Shown here one piece after another: positions 62,968 through 63,269 of a stretch of 63,269 nucleotides of DNA (position 1 is the stretch's first letter; each line of letters starts with the position of its first letter). The notes beneath the pieces were generated by a model. It had not been told where the DNA came from and did no database searches. It worked only from the letters and a program-made list of their open reading frames with translations. This DNA is from an uncultured Holophagaceae bacterium (lineage in GTDB: Bacteria > Acidobacteriota > Holophagae > Holophagales > Holophagaceae): contig CAISFO010000016.1 of assembly GCA_903884655.1 (NCBI GenBank), positions 1 through 63,269 on the forward strand, read 5' to 3'. The translations under genes were made by a program, and so were the position numbers.

Positions 62968-63269
62968 CTACCTCCTTGGAGGCGGCTCTTGCAAATTGGC
63001 CAGGAACTCGTCGTTGGTCTTGGTCTTGCCCAGCCGGTCCACCAGCAGCTCCATGCTCTCACTGGGTCCGCTGGCGCTGAGGATCTTGCGGAGCACCCAG
63101 ATCTTGGCGAGCTTGGCGGCGTCGATGAGCAAGTCCTCCTTGCGGGTGCCGGACTTCTGGATGTCCATGGCGGGGAAGATGCGCTTGTCGCTGAGCTTGC
63201 GGTCCAGCACGATCTCGCTGTTGCCGGTGCCCTTGAACTCCTCGAAGATCACATCGTCCATGCGGCTGC
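62968..63269 (-). CDS. rho: Transcription termination factor Rho, C-terminal end (5' part outside window)
   Basis: About 99 residues, cut by the right edge at the N-terminal side. [43 protein letters not shown] and the C-terminal [21 protein letters not shown] are almost invariant in Rho. Rho is an RNA-dependent helicase that ends transcription. Only the last quarter of the ATPase domain is visible. The stop at 62968 is followed by a short gap and the hybrid kinase gene on the same strand. Confidence 0.97.
   Translation of the reverse strand, partial: SRMDDVIFEEFKGTGNSEIVLDRKLSDKRIFPAMDIQKSGTRKEDLLIDAAKLAKIWVLRKILSASGPSESMELLVDRLGKTKTNDEFLANLQEPPPRR

Overview
The window is about 63 kb of GC-rich, densely coded bacterial DNA from a Gram-negative-type organism: it has an outer-membrane Tsx-like channel, secreted proteins, flagellar FliL/FliN, a DUF4388 protein and an HU protein. 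From recall of protein and repeat style it looks most like Acidobacteriota, class Holophagae (Geothrix/Holophaga type). That placement is an inference; no 16S rRNA or other decisive marker is present. No tRNA, rRNA, CRISPR array, prophage or insertion sequence was seen.

Region 1 (1-22.6 kb, minus strand) is one long catabolic and transport cluster for purines and related ureido compounds. In transcription order it holds a BMP-type nucleoside/purine ABC importer (double ATPase, two permeases, binding protein), a three-subunit xanthine dehydrogenase-type molybdenum hydroxylase, carbamate kinase, a fused Fe-S/molybdopterin hydroxylase of the selenium-linked XdhD type, YgeY hydrolase, YgfK, a Tsx-like outer-membrane channel, a threonine synthase-like PLP enzyme, a dihydropyrimidinase-family amidohydrolase, the knotted carbamoyltransferase YgeW, and the start of a second PLP enzyme cut by the left edge. 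Divergent guanine deaminase (22.9 kb) and 8-oxoguanine deaminase (23.6-25 kb) feed the same route. The logic fits uptake of purines, oxidation or reduction, ring opening, and recovery of ATP from carbamoyl phosphate through YgeW and carbamate kinase.

Region 2 (25-31.6 kb) is mixed housekeeping: HIT protein, TrmL, a free-standing B12-binding domain protein coupled to RadA, an esterase coupled to an unknown protein, and a nitronate monooxygenase-like enzyme.

Region 3 (31.7-37.7 kb) is the minus-strand leuA-ilvB-ilvN-ilvC branched-chain operon with a divergent LysR regulator. It is completed at 48.6-53.4 kb by leuC-leuD-leuB (plus) and cimA (minus). The presence of cimA implies isoleucine can be made from pyruvate through citramalate.

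Region 4 (37.7-48.4 kb) holds YicC, a secreted six-repeat propeller protein, a short solute-binding-like protein with threonine aldolase, UppP, a NatAB-like exporter, a TPR-like protein, a YvcK-like protein, a DUF4388 protein and a coiled-coil periplasmic protein.

Region 5 (53.6-63.3 kb) holds TruA, HU with a structured leader, FliL and FliN, a ThiD-like kinase coupled to an unknown protein, a cation-efflux protein with a Cys-rich tail, a Dus enzyme, a hybrid histidine kinase with an NMT1/THI5-like sensor, and the 3' end of rho.

Non-coding structure is notable. Three long imperfect palindromes built on a CGCGAA or CGCGGAA theme sit between convergent gene ends. A/T-rich islands mark internal promoters of the purine cluster. 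A perfect 11-bp-arm palindrome lies on the leuCDB promoter. Two hairpins precede hup.
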